Positions 7,987-16,298 of a DNA stretch of 34,676 nucleotides are shown here, piece by piece. The notes beneath the pieces are model-generated. The model saw nothing but the letters and a program-made list of their open reading frames with translations, did no database searches and was not told the origin of the DNA. Position 1 is the first letter of the stretch, and every line of letters starts with the position of its first letter. The position numbers and the translations under genes were made by a program. Source of the stretch: a virus; IMG/VR virus record IMGVR_UViG_3300013138_000022, positions 1 through 34,676 of that record; one strand, given 5' to 3'.

Positions 7987-8964
7987 TTATGTTAACGTGT
8001 AGGCAATTTGAGCCGCCTCGGCACTATCAGCAAAGGTGCGGTGCGAGGTAATGTTCACCGCCCGCAACCGGTGTTCCCCGGCGCGATAGACCCGGCTGTC
8101 GCCGGAGAATCCAGCGCGGTACAGTGTGAACGTGAACGCAGGGTTGCGCTGCGTTGTGCTGATGACTAAGTTTTCCGGCGTGCCGCCTGTGCCGCGACTC
8201 AACAACTGGCCGGGGAGAATCGCCGTTGAATCTTGAACGGCAATCAGCGTGTCCGCCTGATCCTCGGTCAGGTTGGATGGAATGAACGACCCGGCGACGT
8301 TTAACCCGGTCAGGATGGTATCCACAACCCCGATGTCGCCGGCGACAATTTGCTGTGTCTGGAACGGGAACGAAAATTCAAATCCATCAATCGCGCCGAT
8401 GGCGTCGTAAGGCGAACCCCTCGACCCAATCGTCGCCTTGTAGTTGTCAATGATGATTTCAGTTTCCTCGAATGATGTGTCAATGCTGGACAACGTGCCC
8501 GCGTTGGTTTTGTAAGCCGCCGCAGCCGTCGGTTGTGTTGCGGCGTCAATCATCGCCGTCCATTCCATCGTTCCGAACGCGGTCCCGCTCGGTTTCAACA
8601 TGAGCGGCGGCGGCTGGCTCATGCCAGCGCGGTGGAACGTGTACGTCTTCATGTTGGCGATATCGTTCACCAACAGATCGTCATTCGCCCCCGGCACAAT
8701 GCTTTTTCCAACATAAGAACCCGGGGCGAGAAACGCCGCGTAAAAGTAGTTCATCAGCGTTGAATTGATCTGCCCGACGGGCACACACGAAATCCGGTAG
8801 TGTCGTGACCGGAAGCGCGGACCGAGCGGGCCAAGCGCGCTGTCAGGTGAAAACGTTTCAACGTTGTGTTCAACGGTCACGTCGCCCTGTGTCCACACAG
8901 CAACGCCGCCGTGCGTAATGTAAGCCGGACCTTGAATGATGGTTGGGAGAACTACGTTTGCCAT
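7987..8964 (-). CDS. Probable major tail tube protein
   Basis: The 325-residue soluble protein starts MANVVLPTIIQGPAYITHGG. It has alternating polar and hydrophobic strands, a near-N-terminal VTVEHNVETFSPDSALG loop, and a C-terminal FTFTLYRAGFSGDSRVYRAG segment. It follows the connector, gp10-like and terminator genes, the standard position of the tail tube subunit. No sheath gene follows, in line with a non-contractile tail. The assignment is by position and fold style rather than a diagnostic motif. Confidence 0.6.
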   Translation of the reverse strand: MANVVLPTIIQGPAYITHGGVAVWTQGDVTVEHNVETFSPDSALGPLGPRFRSRHYRISCVPVGQINSTLMNYFYAAFLAPGSYVGKSIVPGANDDLLVNDIANMKTYTFHRAGMSQPPPLMLKPSGTAFGTMEWTAMIDAATQPTAAAAYKTNAGTLSSIDTSFEETEIIIDNYKATIGSRGSPYDAIGAIDGFEFSFPFQTQQIVAGDIGVVDTILTGLNVAGSFIPSNLTEDQADTLIAVQDSTAILPGQLLSRGTGGTPENLVISTTQRNPAFTFTLYRAGFSGDSRVYRAGEHRLRAVNITSHRTFADSAEAAQIAYTLT

Positions 8965-8971
8965 AACTTTT

Positions 8972-9694
8972 TCAGATGGTTAGTTGGTTAATGGATGAAA
9001 TGCTCAAATCGGTTTTGACCGCTGCGGCTCGCGCGGTCTCGCCGCTGTTCGGTGTGAACGCGCCGCTGTAAATGATCGCCTTGGGGTTGGACGGAGCCGG
9101 GAACGTCCCGTCGGTCGTGTAATAAATGTCCGCGCCGCTGGTGGACGTGGCCAGCGTGATGGTGCCCTCGGTATTCGTGATGCTCGGCGTTGCGCAACGC
9201 GAGGTCTGCCCACGGTTGCATGTCATGCGAAGCCGGACGCGGTAGGCCGTCAGCGGCTCGAATCGCGGGTCGGAAACAATCGCCGTCCTGTCACCGCGAA
9301 AAATTCCCTGTCCTTGAATGCTCCACAGGTGCAGCACGTCCAGAATTTTCTGCGCAACCTGATCCGCGGCTCTGAGCGTTCCGAACTGCGCGTCCTCGTT
9401 TTGCAGCCGGTCTTCAATCACCGTGCAGGTGAGGATTAAATCAGCCTGCGGTCCCGGAACGTTTTCGTGTAGAAGTGAAAATTCGGGTTTCTCGACAATG
9501 ACACCGCAACCGCTGCGACCGTTGCGGGACGTGGTGTAAACGAGCGTCTCAGCCGCGTACGTCTGATCAGCCATGCGCGTCTGTTCGAGCAGCAGCGTGT
9601 CGCGCGTGACGACGTTGACCGACTCAAACCAGTTGTCACACAGCAGCGCGTGCGCAACATCGTTCTGCAACTGGATGAAGTTGGTAAAGCTCAT
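8972..9694 (-). CDS. Tail terminator-like protein with chitobiase-type C-terminal domain
   Basis: The 240-residue product has an N-terminal domain (1 to about 165: DVAHALLCDNWFESVNVVTR, then QVAQKILDVLHLW and YRVRLRMTC) that fits tail terminator or completion proteins by order and size. Residues about 168-240 form a separate small domain (SITNTEGTITLATSTSGADI, then YYTTDGTFPAPSNPKAIIYS) matching the CHB_HEX_C_1/FN3-like pattern, IYYTTDG.P.....Y, found at the ends of chitobiases and many surface proteins. It overlaps the gp10-like gene by 4 bases. The extra domain may bind glycans or decorate the neck. Confidence 0.65.
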   Translation of the reverse strand: MSFTNFIQLQNDVAHALLCDNWFESVNVVTRDTLLLEQTRMADQTYAAETLVYTTSRNGRSGCGVIVEKPEFSLLHENVPGPQADLILTCTVIEDRLQNEDAQFGTLRAADQVAQKILDVLHLWSIQGQGIFRGDRTAIVSDPRFEPLTAYRVRLRMTCNRGQTSRCATPSITNTEGTITLATSTSGADIYYTTDGTFPAPSNPKAIIYSGAFTPNSGETARAAAVKTDLSISSINQLTI

Positions 9695-10236
9695 CTGGGT
9701 TCCAACGTCCTGTGAATCGCGGATTCAATTCGCCTGGTGTATTTCGGAAGGCACGCCGCAATGCCGCGTCGAACGGGCGCGCGTTCGGGAATGATTGCAC
9801 CCGGATGTTTCACCTTTTTTGCAAAAACCGTCCGGCCTCCGACCATGAATTTCAAAACTTTTTTTTCTCTTGGCCGAATTTCTCGCGGCGGTGTCATTCC
9901 TCCAAACTCATGGACCAGCGCGTAGTTCACCCCGCCCTTGGCCCGCACGTTGTTCCCGATGACGGAAGAAACTTCCTCGTTGTTTACAACAGCCGGTGTT
10001 GCGAACAGAGCGCGCCGCAAGCTATTGCTGATGACGCGCAATCCTTCCGTCGTAGTGGGCCGGTCTTTCGGGAACGACAGGAACTCGCGCTGGATGAAGC
10101 TGATCGTGTCCGCGTTTTGCAAATCCATCTCTTCAGCGATTGCGTTCAGACAACGCGCGCGCGCCTGACCGTCCCAGACGCTTTCCATAAGCTTCCGGCT
10201 TTTGTCGCTCAACGAAATGGAGATGTCGGGTATCAC
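9691..10236 (-). CDS. HK97 gp10-like/virion morphogenesis protein
   Basis: The 181-residue product carries the landmarks of gp10-like head-tail joining proteins: YALVHEFGG (about 105-113), the basic RPREKKVLKFMVGGRTVFAKK segment split over about 121-141, and the PERAPVRRGI turn near 149. Helices fill the N-terminal half. It is coupled by 4 bases to both the connector gene before it and the terminator gene after it, the order expected for neck proteins. Confidence 0.75.
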   Translation of the reverse strand: MIPDISISLSDKSRKLMESVWDGQARARCLNAIAEEMDLQNADTISFIQREFLSFPKDRPTTTEGLRVISNSLRRALFATPAVVNNEEVSSVIGNNVRAKGGVNYALVHEFGGMTPPREIRPREKKVLKFMVGGRTVFAKKVKHPGAIIPERAPVRRGIAACLPKYTRRIESAIHRTLEPR

Positions 10237-10850
10237 GAGATTTGAAAGCGCACGTAAGGTGCGAGCAGACGTTTCACCGTCGGAGCAAGATCAAGCTTCG
10301 CGATGCTGATCTTGGTTTGTTCCTGCGAGACGATGCCCACTCCCAGCCGGTCCTTCTGGTTCCACGTTTCTGCGCACTGCAACAGCCACGCGAGTTTTAT
10401 GCCACCTGGCAATTCGGTCGCGCTATCCGTGTTTGAACCGCTGTCGTCTTCGCTGGTGTCGAACCAGTAACCGCCCGTATAAGTGACGCGAACCAAGGTT
10501 GAGCGCGTGCCATAGACTCCGCCGAACCAGATGCGCCCGCTGCTTTCCTCGATTTGAATCGGCTGGCCGCTATCCGTCACCCAGCCGGTCGTCTCGTCAT
10601 CCTTGGTTTCAACGGATGAAACCGAAGCCACGGGCGCGCGTGGCAGATAAAAATGATCGCGCGCCGCGTCGAAAGTTATCGTGTCATCCGCGGTGTATTG
10701 CAGCTTGCGATTGCAGTAGCCCTCGATCTGCCCGGCCACGCCCAGGCCGATCGCGGTCAACTGCGTGTCATAGCGCGTTTCGAGAACCAGCGCAGACGCC
10801 AGCACGTGACGCTTCAGCGTCGTAAGACTTCCAAGTCCGACGTTTGCCAT
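10233..10850 (-). CDS. Head-tail connector (gp6-like adaptor)
   Basis: The 205-residue product starts MANVGLGSLTTLKRHV. It has an N-terminal helical part ending in IEGYCNRKLQY (about 42-52), then the strand-turn motif FYLPRAPVASVSSVE (about 67-81) and VRVTYTGGYWFD (about 120-131), as in gp6-like adaptor proteins that dock on the portal. Its ATG lies inside the end of the small gene upstream (37-base overlap). Confidence 0.8.
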   Translation of the reverse strand: MANVGLGSLTTLKRHVLASALVLETRYDTQLTAIGLGVAGQIEGYCNRKLQYTADDTITFDAARDHFYLPRAPVASVSSVETKDDETTGWVTDSGQPIQIEESSGRIWFGGVYGTRSTLVRVTYTGGYWFDTSEDDSGSNTDSATELPGGIKLAWLLQCAETWNQKDRLGVGIVSQEQTKISIAKLDLAPTVKRLLAPYVRFQIS

Positions 10851-10993
10851 AAGTCAAAATTGTAAAATGAAACGCCCAGCCTAATTTTCACCTGCTCAGC
10901 CGCGAGCATCCGGTTGCGCGGCGGCCAGATGATGGCCACGGGTTTTAGTTCCCTGAACCTGACCCCGCGCAGCTTTCGGTTTTTGTTGTTCAT
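10814..10993 (-). CDS. Small basic protein, unknown
   Basis: The 59-residue product from ATG 10993 (MNNKNRKLRGVRFRELKP) is basic at its N-terminus with WPPRNRMLAAEQVKIRLG in the middle. It sits right after a strong hairpin and overlaps the connector gene by 37 bases. The frame extends a little upstream, but the hairpin loop makes the later ATG more likely. Many HK97-like phages have a small unassigned gene here. Confidence 0.5.
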   Translation of the reverse strand: MNNKNRKLRGVRFRELKPVAIIWPPRNRMLAAEQVKIRLGVSFYNFDLWQTSDLEVLRR

Positions 10994-11003
10994 TTGTGAC
11001 AGT

Positions 11004-11039
11004 GGGCGGGGCGAGACACACCCAAAACTCACCCCGCCC
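11004..11039 (-). other. Strong intergenic hairpin after secreted-protein gene
   Basis: In the minus-strand transcript GGGCGGGGTGAG and CTCGCCCCGCCC can form a 12-pair stem with one G-U pair around a 12-base loop. It starts 7 bases after the TAG of the secreted protein at 11047-11517. No U-run follows, so it is not a standard terminator; it may protect the 3' end or attenuate transcription. Confidence 0.7.
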
Positions 11040-11046
11040 GTTCAGC

Positions 11047-11517
11047 CTAACCGTTTCGTTTCGGTTTCGTCGCCACCTTGACCGTGATGTTCGTTATCGC
11101 TTCGCCGTCAACGTGCACGGCATTGATGCTGTGCAGCATGAAGTAACCCGCATTACCCACGGTCACGTTGGTTGTGCACTGAACGTAATCCGTGACCGTC
11201 GGCGATGAGACCGGGATGGTCATCGCGAACTGTTCCGTTGCCGCCATCGTCGTCGCGTTCGGTCCCCAGGCGAAGTTGAACGTGACGTTGCTCGCCGCCC
11301 CAGTCGTCACGTCATTGGCTCGGAACCGGACCGTAACAGCGAGGTCCTCGTATTTCGCGCAGTTGAACTTGAACTCACCCGCCGAGTAGTTGCTGACTCC
11401 ACCCGCCGCAACCACGTTCGTAGCGTAACCGCCCATGATGGTCGTGACCGCGTACTGGTCCGCTGCACTTGCAGCCAGGGCCGTCAGCAGCGGAATGATG
11501 CAGAGAAGTTTTTTCAT
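11047..11517 (-). CDS. Secreted beta-rich protein behind the capsid gene (paralogue 1)
   Basis: The 156-residue product has signal peptide MKKLLCIIPLLTALAASAAD, with likely cleavage after ASA at about 19. An ideal AAGGAG lies 9 bases before the ATG, the best ribosome binding site seen in the window, implying high expression. The mature part is all-beta in style (LAVTVRFRANDVTTG, NVTFNFAWGP, NVTVGNAGYFMLHSI) and ends VKVATKPKRNG. It is clearly related to the neighbouring gene, which ends YTLKPKRYGN. The location, between capsid and connector genes, is where head decoration proteins occur, yet the signal peptide implies export. Confidence 0.75.
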   Translation of the reverse strand: MKKLLCIIPLLTALAASAADQYAVTTIMGGYATNVVAAGGVSNYSAGEFKFNCAKYEDLAVTVRFRANDVTTGAASNVTFNFAWGPNATTMAATEQFAMTIPVSSPTVTDYVQCTTNVTVGNAGYFMLHSINAVHVDGEAITNITVKVATKPKRNG

Positions 11518-11531
11518 GGTTCACATCTCCT

Positions 11532-11978
11532 TCAGTTGCCGTACCGTTTCGGCTTCAGCGTGTAGCTGATGTTGTTCGTTGAGTACTGTCCCGCCTGTCC
11601 GTTCGCCACGCTGACCAGACGCAAATATCCGGCGGAAGACGCCGTGTAATTCGTGGTCAACTGGACGTAAGTCCCGGCCGTGCCGCCGGGGGCGAGCGTG
11701 AACACGAAGGAATTCACGGTGTCCCAGTTCGACCCGTCCGGTGACTTCTGCCAGGTGTAGGTCTGTGCTCCCGTGCCGGTGTTGTCCAGCGTCGTCCGAA
11801 CCGTGATCGCCACATTTTCCCATTTGGTCAGGACGATCTTTGGAGCGGAGGTTGACATCGTAACGGTCGCAGACCCGGCCACCTTCAACCCGTTGGTCAG
11901 TGTCGTGGTTGCGTACTGCTGCGCTTGAGCCGCGAAGCCCAGGACCAGCGACGCAATGATTGCAAGAATCATTTTCAT
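11532..11978 (-). CDS. Secreted beta-rich protein behind the capsid gene (paralogue 2)
   Basis: The 148-residue product is taken from ATG 11978, preceded by AAAGG at a proper distance; the frame extends 17 codons upstream into a hairpin and is probably not used. Signal peptide MKMILAIIASLVLGFAAQAQ has a likely AQA cleavage site. The mature domain (ENVAITVRTTLDNTG, YTWQKSPDGSNWD, GYLRLVSVANGQAGQY) has an Ig/jelly-roll-like pattern and shares its layout and KPKR C-terminus with paralogue 1. WQKSPDGSNW-type strands occur in phage proteins measuring or decorating surfaces, but I cannot name the family. Confidence 0.75.
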   Translation of the reverse strand: MKMILAIIASLVLGFAAQAQQYATTTLTNGLKVAGSATVTMSTSAPKIVLTKWENVAITVRTTLDNTGTGAQTYTWQKSPDGSNWDTVNSFVFTLAPGGTAGTYVQLTTNYTASSAGYLRLVSVANGQAGQYSTNNISYTLKPKRYGN

Positions 11979-11996
11979 TCGTTTGCCTTTCAGTTT

Positions 11997-12023
11997 GGCC
12001 CGGAAGCGCGAAACTTCCGGGCC
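11997..12023 (-). other. Perfect 10-bp hairpin after capsid gene
   Basis: GGCCCGGAAG and CTTCCGGGCC pair perfectly around a 7-base loop, about 15 bases after the capsid stop and about 19 before the secreted gene's ATG. There is no U-tract in the minus-strand transcript. It may separate capsid mRNA from downstream genes by processing or partial termination. Confidence 0.75.
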
Positions 12024-12038
12024 GTTCAATGTTTCGGT

Positions 12039-13250
12039 TTACGCAGCCGCCAGCGTGAGTTTCGCGAACCCGGTCGCCAGCTTGATGACGAAGCCACCGC
12101 GCACAATCACCCGGAACGCCGAACGATTGTAGTCGAATTGGAATTCGTCACTGCGGGCGAACTCGAAGTCCTTGCGCAACCCGACCGCGCCGGCCTGCGG
12201 ATCGCCGAAGCAGGCAACCACATTGCCCGCGCTGTCGGTGCTGGGCATCGCCGCCGTCAGCACCACCGGATATCCCAGGATGGACCCAATCGCGCCCGGA
12301 GCCGGAGCTTCAAGCGCGTTCTGGAAGATGGGCCGCCCGTTGTCATCCCGCACAAGACAAATCTTGGCGAGAATCTGCGGATGAATCCACCACTTGGCCG
12401 GACGCTGCAACGTGCCAGCCGCGACCGTGGTCAGACAGCGAACGAAGTCCGCAAGCTCAAGAGCCGAGACGGTCGTGTTGCCATCCGCCGCCGTTGCCGC
12501 CGTGCCGCCAGAGGCAATGCCCGTAAATGCGCCGTCGGTCGTGTCATCAGTTCCATCCGCCGCGAAACACGCCCAGTCCATGCGATACGCAACCGACTGG
12601 CCGAGTTGTTCCATCACGAAGCCAGCCAGGTCCGCCTCGCTGTCCTCGATGTTCGCCCGCGCCACAGGAATCCAAGCCGCCGCTTCCTTGATGGTCAGCG
12701 TCACGCTAGTCCCAGTGAAAGCGCCTTCTGTGATTTGCGCGCCCTGCGCAACCCAGTACGCCGTGGGGCGAACCGAAATGAGCGGAACGATCTGCGTCCG
12801 GCTGCCAATCGGCATCACGCCGAGCGTGTTCCACTGACCATACTGAAGGAGCAGGTCGTAGATAGCCGCCGCCGTCTCTTGCGGAATGACCGCCCCACCG
12901 ATACCGCTGTCCACGCCCGTCACCGCCGTCCTCTGTTGCAGGTACGCGTTGCGTGCGCACGTGGCGATGTAACCGGCATTGAGCGGGTCACTGGTGAATC
13001 GCTTGATCGGATCGCCAAAAGCCGCAATCGCCTCGCGCCGGACCATCCGCTCGACGGTCGCCAGTTTCGTGGCGAACGTGTTCGCATTGTCCTGCACCTT
13101 GCCGAGGTCGGCCAGGGCTTTCTTGGTGTCCGCATCAATGCGGGTTACGTCAGACAGAATCTTCTGCTGACCCGTCTTGAACTCGTCCTGCGACGCGGCA
13201 ATCTTGCCCACGCTTTCCAGGACGGAATCCTCAAATTTCTTTTCGCTCAT
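12039..13250 (-). CDS. Major capsid protein, HK97 family
   Basis: The 403-residue product has an N-terminal charged coiled coil (about 1-75, a delta/scaffold-like region) normally removed by the prohead protease. The HK97-fold body has typical landmarks: GGAVIPQETAAAIYDLLLQY (about 118-137), RTQIVPLISV, ARANIEDSEADLAGFV, a long spine-helix region, and the C-terminal GYPVVLTAAMP and FVIKLATGFAKLTL. It is 4-base coupled to the protease gene, as usual. No separate scaffold gene is present, consistent with the fused delta region. Confidence 0.92.
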   Translation of the reverse strand: MSEKKFEDSVLESVGKIAASQDEFKTGQQKILSDVTRIDADTKKALADLGKVQDNANTFATKLATVERMVRREAIAAFGDPIKRFTSDPLNAGYIATCARNAYLQQRTAVTGVDSGIGGAVIPQETAAAIYDLLLQYGQWNTLGVMPIGSRTQIVPLISVRPTAYWVAQGAQITEGAFTGTSVTLTIKEAAAWIPVARANIEDSEADLAGFVMEQLGQSVAYRMDWACFAADGTDDTTDGAFTGIASGGTAATAADGNTTVSALELADFVRCLTTVAAGTLQRPAKWWIHPQILAKICLVRDDNGRPIFQNALEAPAPGAIGSILGYPVVLTAAMPSTDSAGNVVACFGDPQAGAVGLRKDFEFARSDEFQFDYNRSAFRVIVRGGFVIKLATGFAKLTLAAA

Positions 13251-13951
13251 AAGTTCATTGCGATCAGTTTTATTTTCAACGCGAAATCGAGTTGCATCCG
13301 GCGACGGGCTTCTTCGTCAGCGCCGGAACTAACAGACGAAGAAGCGTGTTGTTCTCTCCCGGTCGAAAGTGTCTTGGAGCTTAACCGCTCCGAAATCAGT
13401 TGCAGGTCGGCGTCATCGAGCACGCCGCCCTTGTACGCGCGCGCGAAGCTGGCCAGCGCGTTCGGGTTCGCCCCGATGATGCACGCGGACAATTCAATCT
13501 GCTGTTGCCCGGTGTAAATGACTCGCGGTGGATTGTCCTTCAAGCCCAGCCGTTCAACTTCGCCAGCGTAGGCTTTGTCTTCAGGTTGCAATGTCTCCGT
13601 CGGGATGAAGCCCACAGAGACAGCCTTGAGATGTCCGCTCGTGGTCATCTTCCAGCCGAGTTGGGCGAGCCGGTTTTCCTTCACATCAATCGCCCATTGC
13701 ACCGTTTCCATCAGCGCGCCCTCGCGCACTTCTGCGGCGCGAACCGAGCCGAGCAGATTTTCGATGCTGTCGTAGTTGTGCGAGTTGACGAAGGGAGCGT
13801 TCTTTTGGAATCGGTCAAACCGCCAGCCGGACGCGAGAACGACTTCGCGATAGCTGTCCAGCGTCTCATCGCTCGCGCGATACTCAACCAGCCCTTCCTT
13901 TTCACCGACGATTTTCACGGTGAACGGCATTTCTCTACGGATTACGTTCAT
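13247..13951 (-). CDS. Prohead protease, HK97 U35/S78-type
   Basis: The 234-residue product has the catalytic pattern of the family: FVNSHNYDSIENLLG with His58, and LKAVSVGF with Ser112. ELSACIIGANPNAL follows towards the end of the protease fold. The last about 45 residues (SSSVSSGADEEARRRMQ) are a polar tail. It trims the capsid protein and portal during head maturation. It is coupled by 4 bases to portal-MuF above and capsid below. Confidence 0.9.
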   Translation of the reverse strand: MNVIRREMPFTVKIVGEKEGLVEYRASDETLDSYREVVLASGWRFDRFQKNAPFVNSHNYDSIENLLGSVRAAEVREGALMETVQWAIDVKENRLAQLGWKMTTSGHLKAVSVGFIPTETLQPEDKAYAGEVERLGLKDNPPRVIYTGQQQIELSACIIGANPNALASFARAYKGGVLDDADLQLISERLSSKTLSTGREQHASSSVSSGADEEARRRMQLDFALKIKLIAMNL

Positions 13952-16284
13952 GTTTCTTCCTCCGGTTCATCCACGACCGCCAGCTGGATGCACTGACAGT
14001 TGATGACGTTGCCCGCGCTCCCATTCGGATCGCCGGGATACATCAGTTCCTCGAAGTCACCTTCACTGTTCATCACAAGAAACGGTTCATTCACGTGGAT
14101 CGGGTTTGACATCGTGTAGGTCAACTCGGCCTGCCGATGGCCGGGCCGGACGTTCGGTCCGTGCGACGACAGCCACGCTTTCCTCTGCACGCCCGCGTCT
14201 TTCATGGCCTGCTGCCGGGCGAAGCCGAACGCCGCGTTCGTTTCGGTCATCGCAATCCGCCGCGCCTCGTACTTCTGAAGGTCGTTGAACCTGGCCTTGA
14301 GATTTTCCGTGATTGCATCCACGTTCAAGCCTTCGCTCACGCCCGCGTCCAACACCGTGCGCAACTGGTCGTAAACCGTCTGACTCGAATTTCGCAACAG
14401 CGGATTCCGTTTTGCGATGAACTCGTTGACAGTCTTGGGCGTCATGCTCCAAGGATCAGTAAAGCCGATTTCCTGCATGAGCGCCGCGCCCGCGTTTTGC
14501 GTGACGGTCTTCGCGACCGGCTCCAAGGATGTCACCAGCTTCATCGCAAACTCGGAAGCATCGAAAATCAAATCCGTGATGCCCTTCGCGTGCGCGTATG
14601 GCCAGTGCGTCTGCAACGCTTGCAGCGCCTTGCCGCGAAATTCATTCAACACCTTGCTGACTTTTTTCTCGTAAAGCCGGACCGACTTTTGACGGTTGCG
14701 CACGTGTTGCTCCCAGAGTCGCTTGTTGACCATGGATTCAACCGCGCGCTTGACCATTCGATTGCCGTCGCCGTCACCGTTGCCGTTGTTGCCGTCGTCA
14801 GCTTCGTCATCATCCGGTTCTTCTGTGTCCTCCGGTCCTTCCGTGTCCTCAGGCTTCGCGACCGGGTTTGGTTCTTCGGCGTAATCATCCGCGGTGAACG
14901 CCGATGAATCCATGCCGACCTGTTCCGCCGGCGTGACGCTGAACGGAAGGAACCCGTCCTCCCAGCCCGGATACTCCGGCAGGTCAAGGCCGAGATAGTC
15001 GCTCACTTCACGCATCGGCATTCCCTTTGCCCAAAGCGCGTCCGCGCTGGTGAGCCGTTCGCGGCGGACCTCCTGCATCGTCGGATGGTCATCCCAGTCA
15101 AACGCAACTTCAACGCCGAACCCCAGCAGCTTGCCCAGCAGCAGCCCCAGACCGTCGGCGATCTTCTCGCTCGTCGGGATGCAGGTGTCTTGAATGAGTT
15201 GGTAGTAATCGCTGGCTGAACCGATGCTGTAACTCGCCTTCACGTCAAACATGCTGGGCGGCACTCCAAACGCGACGGCGATTTCGTGGCGGTTCTCCAA
15301 CCGTGACGCGATGTAGTTCGCATCCGGCGCGCGCACCTTGGGGTCCTGGACTTCAATATCCGCCGGCAGGAACATCGGCCTGAAGATGCCGCGTTGTTGC
15401 ATCTCGCGCTTCTGCCGCAACTGGTCAACGATCTGCTTTTGCTGCTCGTCGCTCAGCATGATGTCACCGCTGTAAGAAACGAACACTCCCTGATCACCGT
15501 TGTTCTGCATCAGGTTACGGTTGTAGGTTCCCGCAGCGTAATCAGCCTCGCTCGCAACGGTCGCCGCGTCATATTCGCTCAGCCCGCGATATTCACTGTA
15601 CGGATTCCAGTAACGCAACTGAATGACCTGCTCTGGAATCAATCGCTCGATGCCGCCGTTCTGTTTCGTGAACTGCCAGCCCACCAGGCCATCGCGACCG
15701 ACTACCTCGCGCATCCGGTCAGGACGGGCCACGACGATTGGTTTCAGTCCACCGCGCCGTTCCGGGAAGGGCATGATTGCATCGTCACCGAGGAGCCAGA
15801 AATTTTCCCCAGCGAGTTTCAACCAGCCAACACACGCTTCGATGAAGTCAGCCCAGGAAATTCCCACGGCGGGCGATGCAAGCCAGGTTGCCAGAGCTGG
15901 ATTTTCAATTTCGGCCAGTTCTTCACCGGCCTGACGCATAACACGTCGCAGTGTGCTGGGTCTCCGGAGTTGACGTAACGCCGCCTGCCGTGAAAGTTTT
16001 TCCGCGCCGCGCCAGCCTTTGCGCAACAACGTTGCCCGCGTTTCAGCCAGTTGGTCTGCGCGATAAATTGAAACCGGAACTGCGGAGCAGGGTCCGGCGA
16101 TCTTCTTGATTGCGCGCATCACCCAGACCGAATTGCGGTAGGGTTGCGTGAACGAAACGCCGGAATGAAAATCAATCGCCCGGTCAAACCACTGGGCGGG
16201 GATGCCGCCGACTCCCTTGAGGACAGCCCATGCCGATCCCGCCAGCGCGCGTCGCGCGAAACCGGGAAGAAAGTTTTTCAGCAT
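13948..16284 (-). CDS. Portal protein fused to MuF-like minor head protein
   Basis: The 778-residue product is taken from ATG 16284 (MLKNFLPGFARR). The frame also opens from TTG 16326, but that TTG is part of a TTGACA box and is likely not a start. Residues 1 to about 455 are an HK97-type portal (AIKKIAGPCSAVPVSIYR, YWNPYSEYRGLSEYDA, HEIAVAFGVPPSMF). An acidic linker (about 468-510) leads to a MuF domain (about 515-770) with ARRIAMTETNAAFGFARQQ and the C-terminal NVINCQC. MuF proteins normally come from a separate downstream gene; here one chain supplies both at the portal vertex. Confidence 0.9.
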   Translation of the reverse strand: MLKNFLPGFARRALAGSAWAVLKGVGGIPAQWFDRAIDFHSGVSFTQPYRNSVWVMRAIKKIAGPCSAVPVSIYRADQLAETRATLLRKGWRGAEKLSRQAALRQLRRPSTLRRVMRQAGEELAEIENPALATWLASPAVGISWADFIEACVGWLKLAGENFWLLGDDAIMPFPERRGGLKPIVVARPDRMREVVGRDGLVGWQFTKQNGGIERLIPEQVIQLRYWNPYSEYRGLSEYDAATVASEADYAAGTYNRNLMQNNGDQGVFVSYSGDIMLSDEQQKQIVDQLRQKREMQQRGIFRPMFLPADIEVQDPKVRAPDANYIASRLENRHEIAVAFGVPPSMFDVKASYSIGSASDYYQLIQDTCIPTSEKIADGLGLLLGKLLGFGVEVAFDWDDHPTMQEVRRERLTSADALWAKGMPMREVSDYLGLDLPEYPGWEDGFLPFSVTPAEQVGMDSSAFTADDYAEEPNPVAKPEDTEGPEDTEEPDDDEADDGNNGNGDGDGNRMVKRAVESMVNKRLWEQHVRNRQKSVRLYEKKVSKVLNEFRGKALQALQTHWPYAHAKGITDLIFDASEFAMKLVTSLEPVAKTVTQNAGAALMQEIGFTDPWSMTPKTVNEFIAKRNPLLRNSSQTVYDQLRTVLDAGVSEGLNVDAITENLKARFNDLQKYEARRIAMTETNAAFGFARQQAMKDAGVQRKAWLSSHGPNVRPGHRQAELTYTMSNPIHVNEPFLVMNSEGDFEELMYPGDPNGSAGNVINCQCIQLAVVDEPEEET

Positions 16285-16298
16285 AGTGTCTGAAAGTC

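Noticed and set aside
11925-13517. 530-codon open frame on the plus strand
   Set aside because: It lies opposite the capsid and protease genes, has low-complexity Arg-rich sequence, and no phage gene is on the plus strand; it is a shadow of GC-rich codon use.
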